This document shows positions 1 through 7,177 of a stretch of DNA of 37,225 bases, one piece after another. Made by a program: the position numbers and the translations under genes. Location: NCBI GenBank assembly GCA_016789955.1, contig JAEUPB010000061.1, positions 1 through 37,225 of the forward strand, in the 5' to 3' direction. The notes beneath the pieces were generated by a model. The model ran no database searches. It had not been told where the DNA came from and saw only the letters and a program-made list of their open reading frames with translations. Position 1 is the first letter of the stretch, and each line of letters starts with the position of its first letter. The DNA is from Rubrivivax sp. GTDB taxonomy: Bacteria > Pseudomonadota > Gammaproteobacteria > Burkholderiales > Burkholderiaceae_C.

Positions 1-147
1 CTCGGGCGGCTGACGGTCGACGCGGTGCTGGCGCGCGACTTCCCCACCATCCAGGGCGTGATCCTGCTCTTCTCGTTCGTCTACGTGCTCGTGAACCTGC
101 TCGTCGACCTGAGCTACGTCTTCTTCGACCCGCGCATCCGCTACTGA
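1..147 (+). CDS. ABC peptide transporter permease, DppB/OppB-like (C-terminal fragment)
   Basis: The window opens inside a coding frame of 48 residues that ends at TGA 145-147. The visible part has one hydrophobic segment (GVILLFSFVYVLVNLLVDL) followed by YVFFDPRIRY. This is the characteristic last membrane helix and short cytoplasmic tail of DppB/OppB-type inner-membrane permeases of dipeptide/oligopeptide ABC importers. The next gene, 33 bp downstream, is a DppC-type permease, which is the usual DppB partner. The two would form the membrane channel driven by the fused ATPase further downstream. The start and most of the protein lie outside the window, so the substrate cannot be judged. Confidence 0.85.
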   Translation, partial: LGRLTVDAVLARDFPTIQGVILLFSFVYVLVNLLVDLSYVFFDPRIRY

Positions 148-180
148 CGCACCGCCGACCCCCGAAGCCGCGACCGCCCG

Positions 181-1113
181 ATGGCCGAAACAACCTCGTT
201 CAACGAACTCTCCGTCGAAGCCGCTTCGGTGGTGCGGCAGCAGAGCGCCTGGACCCGCGTGCGCCGCAACGGCAGCGTGCGCGTGGGAGGCGTCGTGCTG
301 GTGCTGCTGCTGCTGGTGGCGCTGGCGGCGCCGTGGATGGGCACGGTGGACCCTTCGCTGTTCGACCCCGCCAGCCGCGACCTCACTCCCGGCAAGATGG
401 GCGAGATCACCACGCTCGAGGGCGAGACGCTGCAGCACCGCTTCCTGATGGGCTCGGACAGCTTCGGGCGCGACATCTACAGCCGCGTCGTCTATGGCAC
501 GCGCGTGTCGCTCATCGTCGGCGTCAGCACGGCGCTCGTGGCGCTGGCGGTCGGCATCCTCTTCGGGCTGGTGGCCGGCTTCCTGCGCCGCGTGGACGGC
601 ATCCTGATGCGCGTGATGGACGGGCTGATGGCCATCCCGGCGATCCTGATCGCCATCGCCCTGGTGGCCATGTGGCGCGGCAGCCTGCTGACGGTGGTGA
701 TCGCCATCGCCATCCCCGAGATCCCGCGCGTCACGCGGCTGGTGCGCTCGCTGGTCCTGACGATCCGCGAGGAGCCCTACGTCGAGGCGGCCGTCTCGCT
801 CGGCACGCCGACCTGGAAGATCATGTGGCGGCACATCCTGCCCAACACGATGGCGCCGCTCATCGTGCAGGGCACCTTCATCTGCGCCGCCGGCATCCTC
901 ACCGAGGCGATCCTGTCGTTCCTCGGCGTCGGGCTGCCGCCGGACATCCCCACCTGGGGCAACGTGATGGCCGAGGGCCGCGCGCAGTTCAGCGAGCAGC
1001 CGCACAACATCTTCTTCCCCGGCATCTTCCTCGCGGTGACGGTGCTGGCGGTGAACATCCTCGGTGACGGGTTGCGCGACACGCTCGATCCGAAGATGGC
1101 GAAGCGGGGATGA
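181..1113 (+). CDS. ABC peptide transporter permease, DppC/OppC-like
   Basis: This is a 310-residue inner-membrane permease, the usual length for DppC/OppC. It has a cytoplasmic N-terminus and a first helix at about residues 39-55. A periplasmic segment follows with the family motif HRFLMGSDSFGRDIYSR, then four to five more helices. The cytoplasmic EAA loop is visible as YVEAAVSLGTPTWKIMWRHI, the site that docks the ATPase. It presumably pairs with the DppB-like protein upstream to import dipeptides, oligopeptides or a related compound such as glutathione or an opine. No periplasmic binding-protein gene is visible on this side, so it is likely upstream of the window. The ATG at 181 is the first good start after the preceding stop. 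Confidence 0.93.
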   Translation: MAETTSFNELSVEAASVVRQQSAWTRVRRNGSVRVGGVVLVLLLLVALAAPWMGTVDPSLFDPASRDLTPGKMGEITTLEGETLQHRFLMGSDSFGRDIYSRVVYGTRVSLIVGVSTALVALAVGILFGLVAGFLRRVDGILMRVMDGLMAIPAILIAIALVAMWRGSLLTVVIAIAIPEIPRVTRLVRSLVLTIREEPYVEAAVSLGTPTWKIMWRHILPNTMAPLIVQGTFICAAGILTEAILSFLGVGLPPDIPTWGNVMAEGRAQFSEQPHNIFFPGIFLAVTVLAVNILGDGLRDTLDPKMAKRG

Positions 1114-1500
1114 GGGGTTGGTGACGCCTCGACAACAGACGGTGGGCCGCTGGCGCGTGCGCGGAGTCCGCTGCGGGGCGGGCGGACCGGGGGGTCGGTC
1201 TCCGGGCCACGCTCCGGGGGTGGCGGCTTGTGCCTGCCACTGTTTCCTCCTGAACGCTGTCCAGGCGCGCCTGCGACTTCTCGGTCCGGAATGGGCCCTG
1301 CGCCCGACCCCCCGATCCACCCACCCGAGTGGCGACGAGGCGCATCGTTCGCGGGAGCGAAGGATGTTCGCGGTTGGCCCGAGCGGCGCATGCAGAGAGA
1401 GGCGCCTTGCGCGCGCGGCAGTTCTCCCACGCAGCCGCAGGGTCCGCCGTCGACCTGCCGCCTCGTCGGTGGCATGCGCGGCGCCCCAGGGAGCGAGGAC
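1114..1500. other. 387-bp gap between permease and ATPase genes, no credible gene
   Basis: This stretch separates two genes of what should be one operon, whose other junctions are tight. Open frames cross it on both strands, but their translations are rich in Arg, Pro, Ala and Ser and match no family I recognise. They are best read as GC-driven shadows. The only structure I can support is the imperfect inverted repeat at 1181-1321, annotated separately. A strong ribosome-binding-like string (AGGAGGAAACAGTG on the minus strand, near 1240) does not lead into a protein-like frame. A Shine-Dalgarno-like GGGAGCGAGG just before 1501 belongs to the next gene. Confidence 0.5.
1181..1321. repeat. Imperfect inverted repeat element (28-bp arms)
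   Basis: The arms at 1181-1208 and 1294-1321 are reverse complements at 23 of 28 positions. They include a perfect core, CGGGGGGTCGG, on the left arm. About 85 bp lie between them. Weaker complementarity appears to continue on both sides. The shape, a non-coding element with long terminal inverted repeats inside an operon, fits a small non-autonomous insertion or an interspersed palindromic repeat. A long attenuator-type hairpin in the mRNA is an alternative. No target-site duplication could be identified by eye. Confidence 0.45.
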
Positions 1501-3141
1501 ATGAACAGCCCAGACCGGCCGGTCCTCGAAGTCCACGGCCTCACCATCGGCCTGCCGGCCGGCGGCGACCGAAGCACCGCCGTGAAGGACGTGTCGTTCA
1601 CCGTCGGCCGCGGCGAGATCGTCTGCCTGGTCGGTGAGTCCGGCTCGGGCAAGTCGGTCATCGCGCAGGCCGTGATGGGGCTGCTGCCGCGCTCGCTGCC
1701 GCGCCAGTCGGGGCGCGTGCTGCTCGATGGCGAGGACCTCACCGCGGCCTCGGCGTCGCGGCTGCGCGAACTGCGCGCCACGCGCCTCTCGATGATCTTC
1801 CAGGAGCCGATGACGGCGCTGAACCCGGTGATGCGCTGCGGCGAGCAGATCGACGAGGTGCTGCGCCAGCACACGTCGCTCGGCGCGACCGAGCGGCAGC
1901 AGAAGGTGCTGGGCATCCTGCGCGAGGTGCTGCTGCCCGAGCCGGAACGCATCGCGGCGAGCTATCCGCACCAGCTCTCGGGCGGTCAGCGGCAGCGCAT
2001 CATGATCGCGATGGCGCTGGTGCTGGACCCGTTGCTGCTGATCGCCGACGAGCCCACCACCGCGCTGGACGTCACCACGCAGGCGCAGATCCTCAAGCTC
2101 ATCCTCGAGCTGCAGGGGCGCCACGGTACCGGGGTGCTGTTCATCACGCACGACTTCGGCGTGGTGGCCGAGGTGGCACACCGCGTGGCGGTGCTGCGGC
2201 TGGGCGACCTGGTGGAGATCGGCGCCAAGGCCGACGTGCTGGGCCGCCCGCAGGCCGACTACACGAAGATGCTGATCGGCTCGGTGCCCACGCTGCGCGT
2301 GGAAGCGCGCGCGCTGCCGCCCGGGGCGCCGGTGGTGCTGGCCGTGAAGAGCCTGGAGAAGACCTACGACGAGCGGCGCTGGTTCGGTCAGCGGCGCGTG
2401 GTGCATGCGGCCAAGGCGGTGAGCTTCGAGATCCGGCGCGGGCAGACGCTGGGCATCGTCGGCGAGTCGGGCTCGGGCAAGAGCACGGTGGCGCGCTGCA
2501 TCGTGCGGCTGGTGGACCCCAGCGGCGGCGAGGTGCTGCTGGCCGGCGACGGCGGGCGCAGCGACGATATCGCGCGCATGCCGCCGGCGCGCCTGCGGCC
2601 GCTGCGGCGGCGCGTGCAGATCGTGTTCCAGGACCCGTACCGCTCGCTGAACCCGCGGCTGTCGATCGGCGAGGCGCTGATCGAGGGGCCGGTGAACTAC
2701 GGCCTGGCGCGGCGCGACGCGCTGGAGCGGGCGCGCGAGCTGCTGAAGCTCGTGCGCATGGACGCCTCGGCGATGGACCGCTACCCGCATCAGTTCTCGG
2801 GCGGCCAGCGGCAGCGGCTGTGCATCGCGCGCGCGCTGATGATGGAGCCCGAGCTGCTGATCGCCGACGAGGCGGTGTCGGCGCTCGACGTCTCTGTGCA
2901 GGCGCAGGTGCTCGAGCTGCTGGCCGAGATCCGCTCGCGGCTGCAGCTGGCGATGCTCTTCATCACCCACGACCTGCGCGTGGCCTCGCAGGTGTGCGAC
3001 CAGCTCGCGGTGATGAGCCGCGGCGAGGTGGTGGAGATGGGCCCGGCGCACGAGGTGTTCGCGGCGCCCAGGCACGCCTACACGCAGGCCCTGTTCGCCG
3101 CGCTGCCCGGCCGCGACTACGCGTTCGGGGCGGGGGCTTGA
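1501..3141 (+). CDS. Fused DppD-DppF-type dipeptide ABC transporter ATP-binding protein
   Basis: This 546-residue cytoplasmic protein has two complete nucleotide-binding domains, so one gene supplies both ATPases of a peptide importer. Domain 1 has Walker A GESGSGKS at about 45-52, IFQEPMTALNP, an LSGGQRQR signature and Walker B LLIADEPTTALD. Domain 2 begins near residue 280, with Walker A GESGSGKST near 320, FQDPYRSLNP, FSGGQRQR near 433 and LLIADEAVSALD. In the second Walker B the usual DEP reads DEA. The frame is open upstream to 1228, but ATG 1501 follows GGGAGCGAGG and begins a typical DppD N-terminus, so it is preferred. The gene ends inside the start of the next gene (TTGA overlap). 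Confidence 0.92.
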   Translation: MNSPDRPVLEVHGLTIGLPAGGDRSTAVKDVSFTVGRGEIVCLVGESGSGKSVIAQAVMGLLPRSLPRQSGRVLLDGEDLTAASASRLRELRATRLSMIFQEPMTALNPVMRCGEQIDEVLRQHTSLGATERQQKVLGILREVLLPEPERIAASYPHQLSGGQRQRIMIAMALVLDPLLLIADEPTTALDVTTQAQILKLILELQGRHGTGVLFITHDFGVVAEVAHRVAVLRLGDLVEIGAKADVLGRPQADYTKMLIGSVPTLRVEARALPPGAPVVLAVKSLEKTYDERRWFGQRRVVHAAKAVSFEIRRGQTLGIVGESGSGKSTVARCIVRLVDPSGGEVLLAGDGGRSDDIARMPPARLRPLRRRVQIVFQDPYRSLNPRLSIGEALIEGPVNYGLARRDALERARELLKLVRMDASAMDRYPHQFSGGQRQRLCIARALMMEPELLIADEAVSALDVSVQAQVLELLAEIRSRLQLAMLFITHDLRVASQVCDQLAVMSRGEVVEMGPAHEVFAAPRHAYTQALFAALPGRDYAFGAGA

Positions 3142-4049
3142 CGGGATCGCAGTCCGGCGCGCCCGCCGCGGCGCGGGGCTGGCTGTGGATCCCGCCGCTG
3201 CTCGCGCTGGCCTGGGGCCTCAACTGGCCCGCGGTGAAGCTGATGCTCTCGGTGTCGCCGCCGTTCACGCTGCGCGCGGCAGGCCTGGCCGGGGCCGCGC
3301 TGCTGCTGGGCGTGGCCGCCCTCGCGCGCGGCTCCGGCCTGCTGCCGCCGCGCGCCGCGTGGCCCGGCATCGCCATCAGCAGCCTGCTGAACGTGGCGAT
3401 CTTCAACCTCGCCAGCGCGTTCGCGCAGCTGCACACCAGCACCTCGCGCGCCGCGGTGCTCACCTACGTGATGCCGGTGATCACCGTGGTGCTCGCGTGG
3501 CCGCTGCTGGGCGAGCGGCCGACGCGGCGCGCCTGGATCGCCGTGGCGCTGGGCGCCGCGGGCATCGGGCTGCTGGCGTGGCCGGCGCTCACCTCCGGCG
3601 CATCGCGGGCCGGCTCCTGGATCGGCGTGCTGCTGCCCCTGGTGGGGGCGTCGTCATGGGCCGCCGGCACGCTGGTCTCCAAGCGCTGGCCGCTCGAGGG
3701 CGACCGGCTGCTGAACCTCGCGTGGCAGCTGGTGATCGGCGCCGCCGTGGCGGCCACCGGCGCGTGGCTGGCGGGCGAACGCCCGCCCGGCCCGATCCCG
3801 CCGGCGGTGCTGGCCACCTTCGCGTTCCACGTGGTGATCGCGATGGCGGCCGGCTACGGCCTGTGGTTCATGCTTCTCGAGCGCGCCGACGCCGGCGTGT
3901 CGGCGATGACGACGCTGGCCGTGCCGGTGGTGGGCGTGGCCGGCGCGATGCTGCTGGCCGGCGAGCGGCCCGGCGCGCTGGACTGGCCCGGATTCGCGGC
4001 TGTGCTGGCCGGGGCGGCGCTGGTGATGCGGCCTCCGGCCGGTCGGTGA
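3138..4049 (+). CDS. DMT-superfamily EamA-type transporter
   Basis: This is a 303-residue membrane protein with about ten hydrophobic helices arranged as two EamA repeats, of the kind found in RhaT/YdcZ/RarD-like metabolite exporters. The first repeat begins WGLNWPAVKLML and the second GASSWAAGTLVSKRW. Both carry the family's small-residue and Pro-rich helices (VMPVITVVLAWPLLGERPT; TTLAVPVVGVAGAMLLAGERP). There is no suitable ATG near the beginning. The in-frame TTG at 3138 overlaps the stop of the ATPase gene (TTGA), which suggests translational coupling, and I chose it for that reason. The cargo cannot be deduced; amino acids or related metabolites are typical of the family. Its coupling to a peptide importer fits an overflow exporter, which is inference. 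Confidence 0.85.
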   Translation: MTGSQSGAPAAARGWLWIPPLLALAWGLNWPAVKLMLSVSPPFTLRAAGLAGAALLLGVAALARGSGLLPPRAAWPGIAISSLLNVAIFNLASAFAQLHTSTSRAAVLTYVMPVITVVLAWPLLGERPTRRAWIAVALGAAGIGLLAWPALTSGASRAGSWIGVLLPLVGASSWAAGTLVSKRWPLEGDRLLNLAWQLVIGAAVAATGAWLAGERPPGPIPPAVLATFAFHVVIAMAAGYGLWFMLLERADAGVSAMTTLAVPVVGVAGAMLLAGERPGALDWPGFAAVLAGAALVMRPPAGR

Positions 4050-4087
4050 TGCACGCCGAGGCCGATCTACGCGTGGTATCGAGCAAA

Positions 4088-4109
4088 TTTACTCGGAGTA
4101 CTGAGTAAA
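4088..4109. promoter_or_regulatory. Perfect inverted repeat (candidate operator) before the DUF4143 ATPase gene
   Basis: TTTACTC (4088-4094) and GAGTAAA (4103-4109) are perfect reverse complements around an 8-nt spacer, GGAGTACT, which itself contains the palindrome AGTACT. The site lies only 8 bp before the ATG at 4117 and is strikingly AT-rich for this genome. It overlaps the place where a promoter -10 region or ribosome-binding site would be. This arrangement suggests an operator for autoregulation, although a hairpin masking the start is also possible. No separate Shine-Dalgarno sequence is evident. Confidence 0.55.
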
Positions 4110-4116
4110 ATGCTGC

Positions 4117-5316
4117 ATGGACTATATCCGCCCGCAGGCCGGCGAGCTGGCGCGGCGCCTGAGCGAGCCGCGGCGCCACATCCAGGTCGTGGCCGGGCCG
4201 CGCCAGGTGGGCAAGAGCACGCTGGTGCATCAGGTCGTCGAGCGCGGCGAACTGCCGTGGCGCTGGGCCAGCGCCGACGAACCCACGCTGCGCGGCCCGT
4301 CATGGCTGGCCCAGCAGTGGGATGCCGCGAGGCTGGCCGCCCGTGACGCCGCGGCGCGGGGCGGCGCCGTGCTCGTGCTCGACGAGGTGCACAAGCTCGA
4401 CGGCTGGTCGGAGGCGGTCAAGCGCCTGTGGGACGAGGACACCCGGCAGCGCACGCCGCTGAAGGTCGTGCTGCTGGGCTCGTCGCCGCTGCTGGTGGCG
4501 CGCGGCCTCACCGAGAGCCTGGCCGGGCGCTTCGAGATGCTGCACCTGCGGCACTGGTCGTACGCCGAGATGAAGTCGGCGTTCGATTGGCCGCTGGCGT
4601 CGTACGTGTTCCACGGCGGTTATCCCGGCGCCGCGCCGCTCGTGAACGAACCGGTGCGTTGGGCGCGCTACGTGATGGACTCCCTGGTGGAGACCTCGAT
4701 CTCGCGCGACGTGCTGCTGCTGACGCGCATCGACAAGCCCGCGCTGATGCGGCGGCTGTTCGAGCTGGCCTGCAGCTACTCGGGCCAGGTGCTGTCGTAC
4801 ACGAAGATGCTGGGACCGCTGCAGGACGCGGGCAACACCACCACGCTGGCGCACTACCTCGATCTGCTCGGCGGCGCGGGGCTCGTCACCGGGCTGCCGA
4901 AGTACCACGGTGATGCGGCACGCAGCCGGGGGTCGATGCCCAAGCTGCAGGTCTACAACACGGCACTGATGACGGCACCGAGCGGGCTCACGATCGAGGC
5001 CGCGCGCGCCGACGCCTCGCTGTGGGGCCGGCTCGTGGAGTCGGCGGTGGGGGCGCATCTGGCCAACGCCGCCGCGGCAGGCGTGACCGAGCTGTACTAC
5101 TGGCGCGAGCGCAACCGGGAGGTCGACTACGTGCTGCGCCGCGCCGGTGTGGTCGTGGCGATCGAGGTCAAGAGCGGCCGGGCGCCGCAGGCCCTGCCGG
5201 GCATGGCGGCCTTCGACGCCGCATTCCGGCCGCACCGCCGCCTGCTCGTGGGAGGCGACGGCATCCCGCTGGAGGAGTTCCTCGGCGCTCCGGTCGAGGA
5301 GTGGCTGCGACGCTGA
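4117..5316 (+). CDS. AAA ATPase with C-terminal DUF4143 (nuclease-like) domain
   Basis: This is a 399-residue soluble protein. The N-terminal AAA_14-type P-loop domain has Walker A GPRQVGKST at about 27-35 and Walker B VLVLDEVHKLDGW at about 85-97. A LLGSSPLLVARGLTESLAGRF sensor region follows. The C-terminal DUF4143 domain ends in REVDYVLRRAGVVVAIEVKSG (about 337-357). Its D...E-x-K spacing resembles PD-(D/E)xK nuclease-fold proteins, although nuclease activity is unproven for this family. These genes are common, patchily distributed, often horizontally transferred and of unknown physiological role. The gene stands alone, flanked by unrelated genes, and the repeat at 4088-4109 is its most likely control site. 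The ATG at 4117 gives the canonical short N-terminus before the P-loop. Confidence 0.92.
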   Translation: MDYIRPQAGELARRLSEPRRHIQVVAGPRQVGKSTLVHQVVERGELPWRWASADEPTLRGPSWLAQQWDAARLAARDAAARGGAVLVLDEVHKLDGWSEAVKRLWDEDTRQRTPLKVVLLGSSPLLVARGLTESLAGRFEMLHLRHWSYAEMKSAFDWPLASYVFHGGYPGAAPLVNEPVRWARYVMDSLVETSISRDVLLLTRIDKPALMRRLFELACSYSGQVLSYTKMLGPLQDAGNTTTLAHYLDLLGGAGLVTGLPKYHGDAARSRGSMPKLQVYNTALMTAPSGLTIEAARADASLWGRLVESAVGAHLANAAAAGVTELYYWRERNREVDYVLRRAGVVVAIEVKSGRAPQALPGMAAFDAAFRPHRRLLVGGDGIPLEEFLGAPVEEWLRR

Positions 5317-5337
5317 TCGCGGTGCCTCTGGGCGCGC

Positions 5338-5553
5338 TCACGCGCCGATCGGCAACAACTGCGGCTCGGACGGGAAGCGCCCCGTCTGGTACTTGGAGTA
5401 CGCCACGACACCGTCGACGACGATGTCGAACTGGCCGGACTTGCCGACCTGAATCTCGACGGGGCCGCGGCCCCGGGATTCGAACCAGGCCTTCACACGG
5501 AGGGCCTCGGGTTTGTAGCCTCAGCCGGCGCAGTAGTGGATGACGATGCTCAT
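5338..5553 (-). CDS. SelW-like (Rdx family) selenoprotein with in-frame UGA/Sec at residue 11
   Basis: Read on the minus strand from ATG 5553, the frame runs to TGA at 5340-5338, with a single internal TGA at 5523-5521. If that TGA is read as selenocysteine (U), the 71-residue product begins MSIVIHYCAGUGYKPEALR and later contains SGQFDIVVDGVVAYSK and GRFPSEPQL. This matches the SelT/SelW/SelH (Rdx) domain: a beta strand, the redox motif C-x-x-U (C8, U11) followed by GYK, and the FD/E-V-V-x-G...SK core. Human SelW has YCGAUGYK at the same place. The family has a thioredoxin-like fold and is thought to act in thiol redox reactions. Similarity continues in the same frame on both sides of the TGA, which argues against frameshift or decay. 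A hairpin follows the TGA. No strong Shine-Dalgarno sequence is seen. Confidence 0.87.
5483..5513 (-). promoter_or_regulatory. Candidate bacterial SECIS hairpin downstream of the SelW UGA
   Basis: Starting 8 nt after the TGA, the minus-strand RNA can fold as AACC, a 2-nt bulge (CG), AGGCC, an 11-nt loop, GGCCT, GGTT. That is nine base pairs interrupted by one bulge. The apical loop (CUCCGUGUGAA) lies 19-29 nt after the UGA and contains exposed G and GU residues. Bacterial SECIS elements are hairpins immediately downstream of the UGA, inside the coding region, with G/U in the apical loop that binds SelB. Position, size and loop composition agree with that description. The fold was drawn by hand, and part of the sequence is constrained by coding. 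Confidence 0.6.
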
Positions 5554-5635
5554 GGCGGTGCAGGCATGGGGTGGATCAACGGAGTGGGGCGGATGCTAAG
5601 CGCGTGCCGACAGCCCTGCCGGCAGAATGGGCCCC

Positions 5636-7138
5636 ATGACCCGCCTCTTCATCGCCGGCTACCAGCACGAGACCAACACCTTCGCGCCGAGCCTGGCGGA
5701 CTGGGCCGCCTTCACGCGCGGCGACTCCTTCCCCGCCTACCTGCGCGGCGCCGAGATGGTCGAGACGCTGCGCGGCGTGAACATCCCGGTGGCCGGCGTG
5801 ATCGACGCGGCGCGGGCCCACGGCTGGCAGCTCGTGCCCTCGGGCTGGGCCGGCGCGATCCCGTCGTCGTACGTCACGCGCGACGCCTTCGAGCGCATCG
5901 CCGCGGCGATCGACGAGGACCTCCGCGCCGCGCTGGCCTCGCCGGCCGGGCTCGACGCCGTGTACCTCGACCTGCACGGTGCCGCGGTGGCCGAGCACGC
6001 CGACGACAGCGAGGGCGAGTTGCTGGCCCGCGTGCGGGCGCGCGTCGGCCCCGCGATGCCGATCGTCGCCAGCCTCGACCTGCATGCCAACGTCACCGAG
6101 CGCATGCTGCGCGAGGCGGATGCGCTGGTCAGCTACCGCACCTACCCGCACGTCGACATGGCCGACACCGGCACGCTGGCTGCGCAGCTGATCGAACGCC
6201 GCCTGAAGCTCGGCCGGCGCGAGGCGCAGCACGCGCGGCGGCTGCCGTTCCTGATCCCGCTGAACGCGCAGAGCACGTGGATGCAGCCGGCGCAAGGCCT
6301 GTACGAACGGCTCGTGGCGCTCGACCGCGAGCACGGCACCTGCTCGAGCTTCTGCATGGGCTTCCCGGCGTCGGACTTCGCCGAGTGCGCGCCGATGGTG
6401 TGGAGCCACGGCGAGCGCGCCCGTGCCGTGGCCGAGGCGCTGTACGACGCGACGGCCGAGCCCTCGCAGTGGCAGCAGCAGCTGCTCGCGCCGCGCGACG
6501 CGGTGGCGCAGGCGATGGCGCTGGCCGAGGGTGCCGACAAGCCCGTGGTGATCGCCGACACGCAGGACAACCCCGGCGCCGGCGGCGACAGCAACACCAG
6601 CGGCATGCTGCATGCGCTGGTCGCGCAGGGCGCCGGCCGGAAGTTCCCGGGGCAGGTGGCGCTCGGGCTGCTCTACGACCCCGAGGCCGCGCGCGCCGCG
6701 CATGCCGCGGGCGTCGGTGCCGAGATCGACCTCGCGCTGGGCACGCAGGTGCCCACGTTCGCCGGCCCGAGCGACCCGCCGCTGCGCGGCCGCTGCAAGG
6801 TGCTGGCGCTGGCCGACGGCACCTGCACGCTGGCCGGGCCGATGATGCACGGCCTCACCGTGCGCCTCGGCCCGAGTGCCTGCCTGGAGATCGACGGCGT
6901 GCGCGTGGCGGTGGTCAGCGGCAAGAAGCAGCTGCTCGACCGCGCGCTGCTGCGCATGGTGGGCGTGCACACCGAGCAGCTGCGCATCGTCGTCGTGAAG
7001 AGCTCCAACCACTTCCGCGCCGACTTCCAGCCCAACGCCAGCCACGTGCTCGTGGCCAAGGCGCCGGGGCCGATGGCGGCCGATCCGGCCGACCTGCCGT
7101 GGACGAAGCTGCCGGCGTCGACACGCCGGCGGCCGTGA
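5636..7138 (+). CDS. M81 family (MlrC-like) metalloprotein
   Basis: This 500-residue protein belongs to the M81/MlrC family, named after microcystinase C, which cleaves linearised microcystin. Most members have unknown substrates, presumably peptides or amides. The N-terminal DUF1485 part begins MTRLFIAGYQHETNTFAP and continues to LDLHGAAV (111-118). SLDLHANVT (D148, H150) and YPHVD (H172) supply the expected metal ligands. The C-terminal part contains DTQDNPGAGGDSNTSG and SSNHFRADF. An ATG lies three codons upstream at 5627, but the start at 5636 gives the family's usual N-terminus. The gene is divergent from the selenoprotein gene and convergent with a paralogue. The nearby peptide importer suggests a role in processing an imported amide or peptide, which is inference. 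Confidence 0.9.
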   Translation: MTRLFIAGYQHETNTFAPSLADWAAFTRGDSFPAYLRGAEMVETLRGVNIPVAGVIDAARAHGWQLVPSGWAGAIPSSYVTRDAFERIAAAIDEDLRAALASPAGLDAVYLDLHGAAVAEHADDSEGELLARVRARVGPAMPIVASLDLHANVTERMLREADALVSYRTYPHVDMADTGTLAAQLIERRLKLGRREAQHARRLPFLIPLNAQSTWMQPAQGLYERLVALDREHGTCSSFCMGFPASDFAECAPMVWSHGERARAVAEALYDATAEPSQWQQQLLAPRDAVAQAMALAEGADKPVVIADTQDNPGAGGDSNTSGMLHALVAQGAGRKFPGQVALGLLYDPEAARAAHAAGVGAEIDLALGTQVPTFAGPSDPPLRGRCKVLALADGTCTLAGPMMHGLTVRLGPSACLEIDGVRVAVVSGKKQLLDRALLRMVGVHTEQLRIVVVKSSNHFRADFQPNASHVLVAKAPGPMAADPADLPWTKLPASTRRRP

Positions 7139-7174
7139 CGCGGAGGTCGCGGCGCTACCGCCGCGACCTCCGCG
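7139..7174. terminator. Bidirectional hairpin terminator between convergent M81 genes
   Basis: A perfect 16-bp stem (arms 7139-7154 and 7159-7174, with core GGAGGTCGCGGCG) encloses a 4-nt loop, CTAC. It fills the 39-bp gap between the stop at 7138 and the oppositely oriented stop at 7178. Neither side has a clear U-tract. It is therefore a strong hairpin acting as a transcription barrier or 3'-end stabiliser rather than a textbook intrinsic terminator. Its position between two convergent genes supports a two-way role. Confidence 0.8.
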
Positions 7175-7177
7175 GCC

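Noticed and set aside
989-1345. 118-codon minus-strand frame over the 1114-1500 gap, preceded internally by AGGAGGAAACAGTG
   Set aside because: The ribosome-binding-like string is tempting, but the product after it is Arg/Pro/Ser-rich, has no recognisable domain and runs into the antisense of the permease gene.
5462-5492. tRNA-like T-arm string GGTTCGAATCC on the minus strand
   Set aside because: It resembles a TpsiC arm with one stem mismatch, but no D-arm, anticodon arm or acceptor stem can be fitted around it. The same bases encode WFES of the SelW-like protein.
5521-5523. TGA in the SelW-like gene as a nonsense mutation
   Set aside because: It falls exactly on the Sec position of the CxxU motif, the frame is otherwise intact with conserved residues after it, and a SECIS-like hairpin follows. 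Recoding is the simpler explanation, subject to finding selB and tRNA-Sec.
5576-7045. 489-codon minus-strand frame opposite the first M81 gene
   Set aside because: Shadow frame: His/Arg/Val-rich, no motifs, fully overlapped by a strongly conserved M81 protein on the other strand.
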